A DNA stretch of 33,524 nucleotides from Candidatus Desulfovibrio intestinipullorum (GCA_019113165.1 DXHV01000036.1:1-33524), one strand, 5' to 3'; numbered from the stretch's first letter, positions 1-8,796 are shown. Notes: a model not told the origin generated them from the letters alone. A program made the numbers and translations.

Positions 1-848
1 GCGACTGTCAAGAACTTTTTTTCGTTTTGTCACATTTTTTCAAAACGTGGTCAAAAGCGTGAAGCTCTTCTTGAGTCGCGAGAAACGTCCTTATAGGACT
101 TTGTTTCCCTTCCTGTCAAGCTCTTTTTGCAGCCTTTGCGAAATTTCTTTCGCGGTCAGCTTCATGGGAGCCAACAGACTCTGCATGACGACGGGTGTTT
201 ACCCTCTCCATGCAAAGGACGGGCCTGGCAGATTTTTATCGTAACATGTCGCAGGGTTAGTTGCCCTGTCGCCGTATTCGTCCAGCCTCTGTCAGGCGGC
301 GCGAGGAGCGTTTCTACGCTTGCGGACCCTGCCTGTCAACAAAAATCTGCATTTTTTCCAAAAAAAGTTTCGCCTGCGCCCAAAACCCGCTTCAATAGCC
401 GGGACCATGGTCCAGAACCCCGCCAGCGTGCTCCTGGCAGGGCGATCCGCGAAAAGAGCCTCAGACTCTTTCTGAACGCTTCCTGTTTCTGCCGCAAAGC
501 CTCCGGCTCTGCCAGAAAATGGCCGCAGCCTGGCAAATCCCGTCCGTCTGTTCCCAAATCCGGTTTCCTCTTTACGGCCAGGCCGACTTTTTCCATACTC
601 CGCAGACGCTCCCTGGCCCGGACTCCTTAATGGCCGATAGTCCTCGCCAGGCTCCAAGACGTCCTGCGCTGCCATCGTGCACGCTGCCAGGGCGTCTGTC
701 AGGCGTCGAGGGACCTTCAGGCTGCCTTCAGGCTGCCGCCTTCATCTGCAGCTCCTGCAGTATCACGTCGTTCCTCAAGGCCCATGCGATCCCTTTCTCC
801 AGAACCCGCACTCAACTCCCAAAAACCTGCACTCTTCGAGGACAGTCC
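1..848. other. Long non-coding region upstream of the outer-membrane protein gene
   Basis: I see no convincing gene here. The first 130 bases are richer in A and T, with several T-runs, than the rest, which is GC-rich and holds only open frames with no ribosome binding site and no recognisable protein. A weak promoter-like pair, TTGAGT at 71-76 and TATAGG at 92-97, has a spacing of 15, which is too short to call. Two copies of an 11-base unit lie at 716-737. The last bases carry the ribosome binding site GAGGA at 838-842 for the gene starting at 849. The gene to the left lies outside the window. Confidence 0.5.
716..737. repeat. Perfect tandem duplication of an 11-base unit
   Basis: TTCAGGCTGCC occurs twice in direct succession at 716-726 and 727-737. 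It lies in non-coding DNA about 110 bases before the MipA-like gene. It looks like slippage; no function is evident. Confidence 0.7.
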
Positions 849-1655
849 ATGCGACGCTTTCTCCTTCTGCTCCTTCTGCTTGCCCTGCTGGCTCCCTGTG
901 CCGTCCAGGCCGAGAGTCCGGCCCGCAATGACGGGCCCGGCGAGCCCTTCTGGAAATCCATCAACCTCTCCCTCCTTGCCGGCTTTGATGCCGGCATAGG
1001 CGGATCCGCAACCAGCAACGAATACCGGGGCATGCGCTCCGACGGCACCTTCCTGCCCCTCATAGGCTACGAGGGCAAGCGCTTCTATCTGCGCGGCGTC
1101 TCCGGCGGCGTGCACCTCTTCAGGAACGCCTGGTTCGAGTTCAATGCCCAGCTCTCCTACCTGCCGCAGCACTTCTACGCCGGCAACAGCGACAGCCGGG
1201 CCATGCGCCGCCTGGACGACCGCTATTCCAGTATGCTGGCCGGCCTCAATGCCAGGCTCATGTCCCCCATCGGCATTCTCACCCTCACCGGCTCCACGGA
1301 CGTTCTTGGCTACAGCAACGGCTTCATCGTGGACGGCAACTATTCCTATCCCCTCGTGTTCGACCGCCTGAGCCTTGTGCCCACCGTGGGCCTGCAGTGG
1401 ACCGATGCCAACTACACGGACTACTACTATGGCATCAGCGCCAGCGAATCCCGCAAGAGCGGCCTGAGCGAGTACGATCCCTCAAGCTCCGTGGCGCCCT
1501 ACGGCCAGCTCTCGGCCCGATTCTCCTTCACGGATCACTGGAGCGCCTTTGCCTCCTTCAGGGCCACCTTCCTGGACAAGGAAATCACCAACAGCCCCAT
1601 GGTCGAAACCTCGGAAAAATACTCCGTCGGTCTGGGGCTCATGTACCGCTTCTAA
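849..1655 (+). CDS. MipA/OmpV family outer-membrane protein
   Basis: This 268-residue protein begins with a typical signal peptide (residues 1-21, poly-Leu core, cleavage after AVQA). The mature part has the alternating aromatic pattern of a beta-barrel and ends in Tyr-Arg-Phe, as outer-membrane proteins do. The segment with DANYTDYYYG and ESRKSGLSEY (about residues 185-210) is the hallmark of the MipA/OmpV family. Members sit in the outer membrane; E. coli MipA binds the murein hydrolase MltA and synthase PBP1b, and others act as porins or antibiotic-related proteins. Which role applies here cannot be read from sequence. The start was chosen because the ATG at 849 follows GAGGA at a spacing of about 7 and opens a signal peptide; in-frame ATGs further upstream would add a non-secretory leader. 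It appears monocistronic and ends at the shared terminator near 1881. Confidence 0.88.
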   Translation: MRRFLLLLLLLALLAPCAVQAESPARNDGPGEPFWKSINLSLLAGFDAGIGGSATSNEYRGMRSDGTFLPLIGYEGKRFYLRGVSGGVHLFRNAWFEFNAQLSYLPQHFYAGNSDSRAMRRLDDRYSSMLAGLNARLMSPIGILTLTGSTDVLGYSNGFIVDGNYSYPLVFDRLSLVPTVGLQWTDANYTDYYYGISASESRKSGLSEYDPSSSVAPYGQLSARFSFTDHWSAFASFRATFLDKEITNSPMVETSEKYSVGLGLMYRF

Positions 1656-1825
1656 GGGCATGAGACAAAATTCCATGCAGGAATTATTGCCGGTCGCCAG
1701 CTCTGACTCTCTGCTGCCGGATGGCTGACGAGCCATCTGACCCTGACATTGGGAAGACGCAGGAACTTTTGTCACCATTTTCCCTGCAGGACCTTTCGGA
1801 CAGGCGGTCCCGCATGTCTGCCACT

Positions 1826-1851
1826 GTTCACCGGCACAGTTCACCGGCACA
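1826..1851. repeat. Perfect tandem duplication of a 13-base unit
   Basis: GTTCACCGGCACA occurs twice in a row at 1826-1838 and 1839-1851, between the two convergent genes just before the terminator hairpin. It is probably a slippage product. Confidence 0.7.
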
Positions 1852-1880
1852 ATTCGCGCACTGAAGTCCGCCTGAAGAAA

Positions 1881-1940
1881 GAAGTGTCCCCCTGCGGCTC
1901 CCTGGAATGGGAGAAGTCCGCGGGGGACACTTCTTTTGTC
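1881..1940. terminator. Bidirectional intrinsic terminator between convergent genes
   Basis: The arms at 1881-1897 (starting GAAGTGTCCCCC) and 1918-1933 (ending GGGGGACACTTC) pair over about 16 bases with one bulged base. The loop holds its own small hairpin (CTCCC/GGGAG). A T-rich tail, TTTTGTC, follows on the plus strand, and AAAGAAGTC-type sequence precedes it, so the minus strand also gets a T-rich tail. It serves the MipA-like gene (ends 1655) and the HD-GYP-like gene (ends 2035). The rest of the 379-base gap holds only the 13-base duplication. Confidence 0.85.
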
Positions 1941-2034
1941 TGAACGGTATACGGTCTGATGTGCCTTGCGGCCAGACGGGAAAGCCGGGCCAGTCGGGAA
2001 GGACAGGGGACGCCCTCTTCCCAGCTGCAGTCCC

Positions 2035-4137
2035 TCAGGACCTTTCCACGTTGTCCCACAGGGCCAGGGCGTGATTGTAGGATTCGCCCTCGCCCGTGCA
2101 GCGCCGCAGTATGGTCTGGAAGTCCTTGACGGAGATGGTGCCCATGGCCTCGACGACCTCCCTGTCGAAGCCCGGGTCCTTGCGCAGCTGATCCAGGGCC
2201 GTTTCCACGCTCATGGCGTCGCGATAGGTACGCGGGCTCACCATGGAGCAGAAGGCATTGACCACGGAGAGCACCCGGGCCGTAAAGAGGATTTCGTCGC
2301 CCTTGAGGCCACGCGGACCGCGGCCGTCCACGCGCTCGCCCATCTCGTAGACCGTCTCGGCCACGGGCAGGCCGAAATTGAGGCTGTAGAGCAGCTCGTA
2401 GGCCGCTTCCGGCGCCTTGCTGACCTGGGCGTATTCCTCGGGTGTGAGCTTGCCCCGCTTGTTGAGCAGGTGCCTTGGCACAAAGAGCTTGCCTATCTGG
2501 AAGAGGCGGGCCGAGATATTGAGGGTGTCCATCTCCTCCTTCGAGAAGTGCAGAAGCGGCGACAGGGCGTCTATGATGGTGAGCATCTTGTCCGTGTGGC
2601 CGCGCAGACCGGCGTCCACGCTCTCCACCACCGTGGAGAAGACGTTGAGGATCTTCTGCACCCTCTGCTGGCTTTCCCTGGCCTTGTTGCGGAACTCGGT
2701 AATGTCCCTGAAGATGGCCACGCAGCCGAGATCCATGTCGCTGGCCCGGCCTTCCTGTTCCTGGCTTGCGTAGACCGTGACGCGGTAGAGCCGCTTGGCG
2801 CTCTCCTCGCCGTAGAGCAGCTCCACGCTGCCCTCGCGGCCGTTTTCCAGCACATGGTGCATGCATTCCAGTACCTTGTCCGCCGCATCGCCGGTCAGGG
2901 CGTCGTGCAGGGACACGCGCACCCAGCGGGCGCGGCCGTCGGCCGTGAAGAAGTGCTCGTTCATGTAGACAATGTCACCGGCCTTGGAGAGCAGGATCAT
3001 GCCGTCCTGAATGGAGGCGTTGATGCGGTCCAGGATGGCCTTCTGGTTGGCAATGCGCCGGTTCACGAGCTGGCGAACATACTTGTCCCTGAGCATGGAC
3101 AAAAGCACCAGCACAAGAAGGATGAAGGCAATGACCACGCCAAGACAGGCAAGGATGAAGTACCTGTGGCTTGTCATGAGCTCCTGGACGTGGATCTGCG
3201 GCACCATGGTGCACACGTAGCCCGCGATCTTCTCGTCCGAGGGGAAGTACATGGTATAGTAGAGGTGCTGATCTTCCTGCAGGATCTGGCTGTCGGCAAG
3301 CTCCCTGGGCGTGATGTCGCCTGTGCCGGGCATGATGGTGTCGCGCACGAAGAGCATGGAGCCCTGCTTCTCGACACTGGTGCGGATGTGGCCCGTCTCG
3401 GTCTTGTGTATCTGCACAAAGGCTATCTTCTGGATGCCCCTGTTGTCTGCGGGCGGGGTCAGGATATCGCTGAACTGGGAGCTCAAGGGGAGCGCCATGA
3501 GCAGGGCGCCCAGAGGCTTTGCGTCTGTGCCTTCCACGGGCGGGAAGATGGGCACGGCCACGTCCACGACCACCTTGCCCTCGGAGGCATGGAGGGATCC
3601 GTACTGGAAGGTTCTCTGCTGCAGGACCCGCTCCAGCATGGACTTCCAGGACTGGGAATAGAGCTTGTTGTCCCTGGAGCCCAGGAGAATGTCGCCGTCC
3701 GCCATGACTATCAGGGCATCGGAGATGCCGTGCGAGGCGGCAAAGTCGGCAAACATGTCCTTGAGATAGGTCACCAGTTCCTGATCGTCGGCACTCTGTT
3801 CCCTGTTCGTGCCCAGGGCCTTGCGCTGCTCGTCGGTGAGGCCCGCGTAATAGGAGACGGACAGCTGCACAATGCTTGCGCTGGCTATGTTGCCGGCAAA
3901 CTTCTCCACCGAGCTGCACCAGGTCGCAAGCCGCTTGTCAAAGGCCGACTCCTTGAGCAGGAGGTTCTCCGCGGCCTCGTCCAGAACGCGCCCGCCCGAG
4001 CGCTCCACCAGAACGTAGGCTGCGACCACGGCCAGCAGGATGAGACCGCAGGCCACAGCAACTGCGGCCCGGAAGAGGGCATAGTACTTCTTGAGCGATG
4101 CACTGAGATTGTCTGTAAAGGGAGTTGCTCTTTGCAT
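2035..4137 (-). CDS. Membrane-anchored sensor with PAS and degenerate HD-GYP domain
   Basis: This 700-residue protein has a transmembrane helix at about 23-44, a large periplasmic sensor region at 45-325 (Cache-like by layout), a second helix at 326-349, a PAS-like domain at about 365-480 and a C-terminal HD-GYP-like domain at 495-665. HD-GYP domains normally hydrolyse cyclic di-GMP using an HD pair and several other metal ligands. Here the HD pair is replaced by Phe546-Gln547 (LFQIGKL), the HHE..DG.GYP block reads YEMGERVDGRGPRGL (597-611), and the DVFDAL block reads NAFCSM. Only the first-helix His514 remains. The fold should therefore be kept but catalysis lost, suggesting a binding or signalling role (inference). 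The start ATG at 4137 gives a short cytoplasmic tail before helix 1. A CCGAT-N6-ATCGG inverted repeat lies upstream at 4156-4171. It follows ruvB on the same strand after 189 bases, probably as a separate unit. Confidence 0.85.
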   Translation of the reverse strand: MQRATPFTDNLSASLKKYYALFRAAVAVACGLILLAVVAAYVLVERSGGRVLDEAAENLLLKESAFDKRLATWCSSVEKFAGNIASASIVQLSVSYYAGLTDEQRKALGTNREQSADDQELVTYLKDMFADFAASHGISDALIVMADGDILLGSRDNKLYSQSWKSMLERVLQQRTFQYGSLHASEGKVVVDVAVPIFPPVEGTDAKPLGALLMALPLSSQFSDILTPPADNRGIQKIAFVQIHKTETGHIRTSVEKQGSMLFVRDTIMPGTGDITPRELADSQILQEDQHLYYTMYFPSDEKIAGYVCTMVPQIHVQELMTSHRYFILACLGVVIAFILLVLVLLSMLRDKYVRQLVNRRIANQKAILDRINASIQDGMILLSKAGDIVYMNEHFFTADGRARWVRVSLHDALTGDAADKVLECMHHVLENGREGSVELLYGEESAKRLYRVTVYASQEQEGRASDMDLGCVAIFRDITEFRNKARESQQRVQKILNVFSTVVESVDAGLRGHTDKMLTIIDALSPLLHFSKEEMDTLNISARLFQIGKLFVPRHLLNKRGKLTPEEYAQVSKAPEAAYELLYSLNFGLPVAETVYEMGERVDGRGPRGLKGDEILFTARVLSVVNAFCSMVSPRTYRDAMSVETALDQLRKDPGFDREVVEAMGTISVKDFQTILRRCTGEGESYNHALALWDNVERS

Positions 4138-4326
4138 GAAGTGCCTGCAGCGTTGCCGATTGATGCATCGGGAAGAATGACAAGGGAAAGGCGACAGGGA
4201 AAAAGCGAAAAAATGCCGGAAAAATATCGTGAAAACAGGGCTCTGCCACGGGGGAGTGTACTGTGCCCGCCAAAAAACTGCAAGGTGCTCCCGGATTTGC
4301 GTCTGCCAGGCAGGCTGTCTTCCCGG

Positions 4327-5310
4327 CTACTGGCTCGTGCCGGTCACGCCCCAGTTGCGCATGTGCAGGTAGGCCTTGGCCGTGGCAATGCGGCCCCTGC
4401 TGGTCCGCTTCAGAAAGCCCTGCTGGATGAGATAGGGCTCGTAGACGTCCTCCAGGGCGCGCACGTCCTCGGAGCAGGCCACGGCCAGGGTCTTGATGCC
4501 GCAGGGACCGCCGTCATAGTGGTTGATGAGCACCTGCAAAAGGCGGCGGTCCATCTGATCCAGGCCCTCCCTGTCCACGTTCATGCAGGAAAGCGCCCGG
4601 TCGGCAATTTCCCTGGTAATGCAGGGCGCCCCTTCCTGCAGGGCATAGTCCCGGACCCTGCGCAGATGCCTGTTGGCAATGCGCGGTGTGCCCCTGGAGC
4701 GCCGGCCTATTTCCAGGGCGCCCTCCTCGTCGATGCTGATGTCCAGAATGCCGGCACTGCGCCGGACAATGCGGGCCAGATCCTCGGGCGAATAGAAGTC
4801 CAGGTGCAAAACAATGCCAAAGCGGCTGCGCAGGGGAGCGGACACAAGCCCCATGCGCGTGGTGGCACCCACCAGGGTGAAGCGGTCCAGGGGCATCTTG
4901 ACCGTGCTGGCCGCTGGTCCCTGCCCCACCACAATGTCCAGCTTGAAGTCCTCCATGGCCGGATAGAGCACTTCCTCCACGGTAATGGGCATGCGGTGGA
5001 TTTCGTCCACAAAGAGAATGTCGTTGCGGGACAGGTTGGTGAGAATGGCGGCCAGATCCCCTGGCCGCTCCAGCATGGGGCCGGTGATGGTCACAATGTT
5101 CACGCCAAGCTCGGCGGCCATGATCTGGGCAAGGGTCGTCTTGCCGAGACCGGGATTGCCGTAGAAGATGGTGTGATCCAGGGCCCTGCCAAGCTGTCTG
5201 GCCGCGCCCAGGAAAATTTTGAGCTGGGAGCGCACATCCTGCTGCCCGATGAAGTCGTCGAGCTTCCTGGGTCTGACGTTGTCGTCTGCCTGATGGAGTT
5301 CTTCCTGCAT
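4327..5310 (-). CDS. ruvB: Holliday junction branch migration helicase RuvB
   Basis: RuvB is the hexameric AAA+ motor that, with RuvA, drives branch migration of Holliday junctions during recombinational repair. The 327-residue length fits the family. Walker A is at 51-58 (GNPGLGKT, with Asn in place of the usual Pro), Walker B DEIH at 102-105, sensor 1 GATTR at 148-152 and the arginine-finger segment RSRFG at 161-165. The winged-helix C-terminus carries the expected [11 protein letters not shown] and [15 protein letters not shown] blocks. The first methionine precedes the [10 protein letters not shown] motif by the usual short stretch. It lies 110 bases downstream of ruvA on the same strand, so the two are probably co-transcribed. 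Confidence 0.97.
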   Translation of the reverse strand: MQEELHQADDNVRPRKLDDFIGQQDVRSQLKIFLGAARQLGRALDHTIFYGNPGLGKTTLAQIMAAELGVNIVTITGPMLERPGDLAAILTNLSRNDILFVDEIHRMPITVEEVLYPAMEDFKLDIVVGQGPAASTVKMPLDRFTLVGATTRMGLVSAPLRSRFGIVLHLDFYSPEDLARIVRRSAGILDISIDEEGALEIGRRSRGTPRIANRHLRRVRDYALQEGAPCITREIADRALSCMNVDREGLDQMDRRLLQVLINHYDGGPCGIKTLAVACSEDVRALEDVYEPYLIQQGFLKRTSRGRIATAKAYLHMRNWGVTGTSQ

Positions 5311-5324
5311 ATGCGTCTCGTCCT

Positions 5325-5377
5325 GTCCTTCTGCCCGTCCTTTCTGCCCGTCCTTCCTGCCCGTCCTGCTTCCGCCC
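5325..5377. repeat. Imperfect tandem repeat between ruvA and ruvB
   Basis: Four consecutive 12-15 base units with the core GTCCTTCTGCCC start at 5325, 5337, 5350 and 5363. They occupy half of the 110-base ruvA-ruvB spacer and appear non-coding. The variation in unit length suggests replication slippage. Confidence 0.6.
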
Positions 5378-5420
5378 CTGTCAGTCTGTCCCGCCTGGCC
5401 GTCCTGTCCCGTGTCCCTGC

Positions 5421-6023
5421 CTACTTTCTGCGCCCGAGTTCCTGCAGGGCCCGGCGCAGGGCCGAGGGCACATCAAGATCCGGCTCGGCCCGCAGGATTT
5501 CCTGCAGCACGCTGCCGCACTCGCTCTCGGCATAGCCCAGGCCCTTGAGGCCATCAAGCACACTGTGGTACACGCTGCCCGCGCCAGAGGCAGCCAGGGG
5601 CTCGGCGCCGACCTCTACCTTGAGCTTGTAGGAGAGCTCGCGCACCAGGGTCTCGGCCAGGCGCTTGCCTATGCCGCTCACTGCCGTCAGGGCCACGGTG
5701 TCGCCATCGGCCACAATCCTGCGCAGCTCGGCGGGCCTGTAGACGGAGAGCACGGCCAGGCCGAGCCTCGGGCCAACCTTGGGCACGCTGGTCAGGATGT
5801 CAAAGACGGCGCGCTCCTCCATGGTCTGGAAGCCGCACAGCCTGAGCATGTCCTCCCTGACCAGCAGGGTGGTGTAGAGCTGCACCCGCTGGCCCCGATC
5901 GGGCAGGGACTGGCGCAGGCGGGCCGTCACCTCCACCTCGTAGCCCACGCCGCCGTCGGTAACGACGATGATGGACGGATCGGAGACGTGTTCAAGGCGT
6001 CCTTCGAGCCAGGCTATCATCAT
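5421..6023 (-). CDS. ruvA: Holliday junction DNA-binding protein RuvA
   Basis: RuvA binds the four-way junction as a tetramer and loads RuvB. The 200-residue length is typical. The N-terminal OB-fold begins MIAWLEG, followed by two helix-hairpin-helix motifs: [17 protein letters not shown] (77-93) and [16 protein letters not shown] (115-130). A C-terminal domain (about 150-200) provides the RuvB contact. Two adjacent ATGs are possible, at 6023 and 6020; the first overlaps the upstream stop codon as ATGA, implying translational coupling to the 186-residue gene before it. ruvC, which often precedes ruvA, is not in this position. Confidence 0.96.
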   Translation of the reverse strand: MMIAWLEGRLEHVSDPSIIVVTDGGVGYEVEVTARLRQSLPDRGQRVQLYTTLLVREDMLRLCGFQTMEERAVFDILTSVPKVGPRLGLAVLSVYRPAELRRIVADGDTVALTAVSGIGKRLAETLVRELSYKLKVEVGAEPLAASGAGSVYHSVLDGLKGLGYAESECGSVLQEILRAEPDLDVPSALRRALQELGRRK

Positions 6024-6580
6024 GACTCCTGCGGGGCTTCGTAGCCAGGCAGCAGCACGCTGGTGCCGGTCTCGCCATTGCCCTTGGGGCAGTGGGCCTG
6101 CAGATGACAGATTTCGCAGCCGCCGCGGAAGGGATAGAAGGTGACCACGGCAAAGCGGCGGTTCAGGACCGCCAGGTCCTCCCGGTAGCGCAGCTCAAAG
6201 TCCTGCAGTGCTTCCTTGAGGCTCTCCGTGGGACGCGGAGCCGGAGCACAGCCCACGGTCTCTACCTGCGGCAGCAGGGCGTTCACGCTCTGCATGATGA
6301 GGTACTGGGCCAGGGAATTGGAGAGATAGCCCTCGGAGGGCGTCTTGTCCCAGGTCTCGTCCACATAGGTCTCCACCTCCTCGGGCAGCCAGGCCACCAG
6401 GTAGGCTATCTTGCCACAGGTCACCTTGTAGACGGAAAGCTTCTTGTGCCACTCCTCCCAGAGCGTGCCCAGACGATCCATGACCTTGCCGTCCAGCCTG
6501 CTTTCCTGGCTGAGCTCCATGAAGCCCACCATGTCAAAGCAGGGGTCGACGTCCAGTTTTTCCAGGTTGCATGCGCTCAT
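6020..6580 (-). CDS. Uncharacterised protein with C-terminal Cys cluster, coupled to ruvA
   Basis: I do not recognise this 186-residue protein. It is soluble and acidic with no signal peptide or membrane helix. It has seven cysteines (4, 14, 55, 111, 155, 158, 164); the last three form C-x2-C-x5-C in the segment FRGGCEICHLQAHCPKG, which could bind a metal or Fe-S cluster. The spacing of that C-terminal cluster loosely recalls small cobalamin-related activation-domain proteins, but the match is too weak for an assignment. The start is well supported: the ATG at 6580 follows a strong GGGAGG at a spacing of about 10. Its stop overlaps the ruvA start (ATGA), so it is the first gene of the ruvAB operon. 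It is not RuvC, as the acidic nuclease motifs are absent. Confidence 0.8.
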   Translation of the reverse strand: MSACNLEKLDVDPCFDMVGFMELSQESRLDGKVMDRLGTLWEEWHKKLSVYKVTCGKIAYLVAWLPEEVETYVDETWDKTPSEGYLSNSLAQYLIMQSVNALLPQVETVGCAPAPRPTESLKEALQDFELRYREDLAVLNRRFAVVTFYPFRGGCEICHLQAHCPKGNGETGTSVLLPGYEAPQES

Positions 6581-6914
6581 GTATGTATACCTCCCTCAAG
6601 GAAGAATGTCTGACAGTGGATGGGGCCCTCCCCGGGGACACCCCTTCGAGCCTGCCCGTGCTCCCGAATCTTCAGGAGACAAGGCGGACAGGGGCACAGG
6701 CACGGGCCAATCATTGGCTCAACTAAACTTTTGCAGGAAGAAATTCAAGCTTGGGCACAGGGCCATCGGGCGCCCGGGGGAGAGCCCCCCTGTTCCCGGG
6801 CCCTGTCCTGTCTTGGCAGGGGACTTGACAGGGGCCTGGCCTGCCCCCAAACTTGTCTCTTTCAAGGAAAGCAACCTGCCGCACAGGCAGTCCCCGATTG
6901 CAAGGAGTGCACCC
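6581..6914. other. Divergent intergenic region with a GC-rich stem-loop
   Basis: This 334-base region separates the divergent ruvA operon and the small gene at 6915, and must hold both promoters. I could not place either with confidence. A compact stem-loop lies at 6757-6806: outer arms ACAGGGCC/GGCCCTGT and an inner GGGGG-AGAG-CCCCC stem. A GCCAA-TCA-TTGGC palindrome lies at 6706-6718. Ribosome binding sites are GGGAGG for the minus gene and AAGGAG at 6902-6907 for the plus gene. No gene or RNA family was recognised. Confidence 0.5.
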
Positions 6915-7295
6915 ATGGGCAAGACGACCCAACAGCACCTGACCATACAGATGGATCCCGACCTTCCCCTGCACAATTACAACGGCGTCATGGGCGGCGT
7001 CACCCAGACCGGAGAAATTGAAATGAATTTCTTTGCGGAGTGTGACGCGCTTCCCGAGCCTGCCGAATTCCTCTTTACGGAAAGTGGCGAGCTGGTCGCC
7101 AGCGAACAGCAGGAAGACCAGCAAAAAGTGCGCGACCGCCACGTGCTGCGCACCATCTACTCACGCGTCCTGCTCAACCCGGATCAGGCCCGCAGCCTGG
7201 TGGCCTGGCTCATGAAGGAACTGGACAGCCTCGACGAGACAGGCCCCCGCCTGGAAGACCTCGAGGCTCTTCCCGGCAAGGGTCCAAAGGACTAG
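6915..7295 (+). CDS. Small DUF3467-like protein
   Basis: This 126-residue soluble protein resembles the DUF3467 family by eye: an N-terminal strand-rich part (HNYNGVMGGVTQTGEIEMNFFAE), then a C-terminal block with RVLLNPDQARSLVAWLMKEL matching the family's r-v-xx-P-xx-A-xx-L-xx-L pattern. The family has no established function. The start is firm: ATG at 6915 follows AAGGAG at a spacing of 7, whereas the frame stays open far upstream without a ribosome binding site. It lies 61 bases before miaB on the same strand and is probably co-transcribed with it. The domain assignment is tentative. Confidence 0.82.
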   Translation: MGKTTQQHLTIQMDPDLPLHNYNGVMGGVTQTGEIEMNFFAECDALPEPAEFLFTESGELVASEQQEDQQKVRDRHVLRTIYSRVLLNPDQARSLVAWLMKELDSLDETGPRLEDLEALPGKGPKD

Positions 7296-7356
7296 GCCTG
7301 AGTCCCCCTTGCGACGCGCACACCTTCCTGCCGGAACCATCAGAACCTTTGACACC

Positions 7357-8688
7357 ATGACGTTTCACATCATTACCTTTGGCTGCCAGATGAACGTGGC
7401 AGACTCCGACTGGCTGGCCAGAATGCTCAGGGACAGGGGCATGCGCTGGGCCGAGCCGGCTCAGGCCGACATCATTGTCCTCAATACCTGTTCTGTCCGC
7501 GAAAAGCCCGAACTCAAGGTGCGCAGCACCCTTGGCCGCATCCTGCAGGAAACGGGCAAAAACCGCTCCGTGCTCGTGGCCGTGGCAGGCTGCGTGGCCC
7601 AGCAGCTTGGCAACACCCTCTTTTCCTTTTCGCCCCAGGTGCGCCTGGTGGCCGGCACGGACGCCATGGGCCAGATTCCCGACGCCCTGGAGCTGCTCCT
7701 CGCAAATCCCGGCCGTACCCTGTGCCTCACCTCCTTCAGCACACGTTATGACGAGCGGCCCAAGCCCAGGGAAGCCCACTGCGGACCCGTGGCCTACGTG
7801 AACATCATGCAGGGCTGCGACAACTTCTGCACCTACTGTATCGTGCCCTTCACGCGGGGCCGGCAGAAGTCGCGCAGCTCCGCGGCCATTCTGGACGAAT
7901 GCCGCCTGCTGCTCGAGCAGGGCGCACGGGAGATCTGCCTGCTTGGCCAGAACGTCAATGCCTACGGCCTGGACAAGACGAGCGACGGCACCTCCTTTGC
8001 CTCCCTGCTTCGTCAGGTCTCGGCCCTGGATCCGGACATGCGCCTGCGCTACGTGACCCCGCACCCCAAGGACATGAGCCATGAGGACGTGGCCCTCTTT
8101 GCCGAGCTGCCCAACCTCTGCCCGCGCCTGCACCTGCCCATGCAGGCCGGTGCCGACCATGTCCTCAGGCGCATGAACCGCCGCTACACGGCAGGGGACT
8201 TCCTCTCCCTTGTGCAGGCACTCAAAAAGGCCCGCCCGGATCTGGCCCTGTCCACGGACCTTATCGTGGGCTTTCCCGGCGAAACGGAAGAGGAATTTCT
8301 GCAGACCATGGACATGGTGCGAAAGTGCGGCTTCATGAGCAGCTTTTCCTTCTGCTATTCGGACAGGCCGGGCACCAGGGCCTCGGGGTATGCGGACAAG
8401 ATTCCTGCTCCCGTGCAGCTTGACCGGCTGCAGCGTCTGCAGGCCCTGCAGGAAGAGCTGAGTTCGGCCTGGCTTGCAGAGCGCGTGGGCGCTGCCACCA
8501 CGGTGCTCATCGAGGGCCAGAGCCCGCGGCAGGACGATACGACCGACCTCTGCCGCTGGCAGGGACGCGACCCCTACGGCGCCCTTGTGCACGTGGATCT
8601 GGCAAAAGACGCGGATCACACAGGCCAGTTCGTGGACGTCACCATCACCCATGCCTTCAAGCACAGTCTGCAGGGCACAGCCGGATAG
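7357..8688 (+). CDS. miaB: tRNA-2-methylthio-N6-dimethylallyladenosine synthase MiaB
   Basis: MiaB is a radical-SAM methylthiotransferase that converts i6A37 to ms2i6A37 in tRNAs reading UNN codons. The 443-residue protein has the three expected parts. The N-terminal methylthiotransferase domain carries the auxiliary cluster cysteines C10 (FGCQMN), C45 (NTCSVRE) and C79 (AGCVAQ). The radical-SAM domain has C154-x3-C158-x2-C161 in GCDNFCTYCIVPFTRG. The C-terminal TRAM domain (about 375-440) includes VLIEGQS. The ATG at 7357 was chosen because it opens directly onto the conserved TFGCQMN motif; an in-frame TTG at 7309 would add 16 unconserved residues. The site has no strong ribosome binding sequence. 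Confidence 0.96.
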   Translation: MTFHIITFGCQMNVADSDWLARMLRDRGMRWAEPAQADIIVLNTCSVREKPELKVRSTLGRILQETGKNRSVLVAVAGCVAQQLGNTLFSFSPQVRLVAGTDAMGQIPDALELLLANPGRTLCLTSFSTRYDERPKPREAHCGPVAYVNIMQGCDNFCTYCIVPFTRGRQKSRSSAAILDECRLLLEQGAREICLLGQNVNAYGLDKTSDGTSFASLLRQVSALDPDMRLRYVTPHPKDMSHEDVALFAELPNLCPRLHLPMQAGADHVLRRMNRRYTAGDFLSLVQALKKARPDLALSTDLIVGFPGETEEEFLQTMDMVRKCGFMSSFSFCYSDRPGTRASGYADKIPAPVQLDRLQRLQALQEELSSAWLAERVGAATTVLIEGQSPRQDDTTDLCRWQGRDPYGALVHVDLAKDADHTGQFVDVTITHAFKHSLQGTAG

Positions 8689-8748
8689 CGCAGGCCTCAC
8701 AACACAGCGAGATGACACCGTGCCCGGCAGACGGGCCCAAAAATGCAG

Positions 8749-8796
8749 CATCCCCGCGATGCCCCTCCCTGAAATTCCAGGGGCATCACGGGGATG
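8749..8796. terminator. Long hairpin between convergent miaB and Dsb-like gene
   Basis: Arms at 8749-8766 and 8779-8796 (CATCCCCG.GATGCCCCT against its complement) pair over 18 bases with one mismatch and a 12-base loop. On the minus strand a T-run (ATTTTT) follows about 5 bases later, so it best fits termination of the minus-strand gene. On the plus strand it may still protect the miaB 3' end. A second short palindrome, AGGGGAC/GTCCCCT, lies at 8807-8823. Confidence 0.65.

Noticed and set aside
127-675. Open frames on both strands in the first 700 bases
   Set aside because: Compositionally random, no ribosome binding sites, no recognisable domains.
5325-5377. CRISPR-like array in the ruvA-ruvB spacer
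   Set aside because: Units are 12-15 bases, contiguous and without spacers; this is a simple tandem repeat.
1966-5535. A very long plus-strand open frame opposite the HD-GYP-like gene and ruvB
   Set aside because: It is the antisense shadow of two well-supported minus-strand genes, is His/Ala/Gly-rich with no domain, and has no ribosome binding site; high GC removes stop codons.
6716-6741. Sigma-54 type promoter before the DUF3467-like gene
   Set aside because: TTGGC and TTGC elements are present, but the GG-GC spacing is 15 rather than 10.
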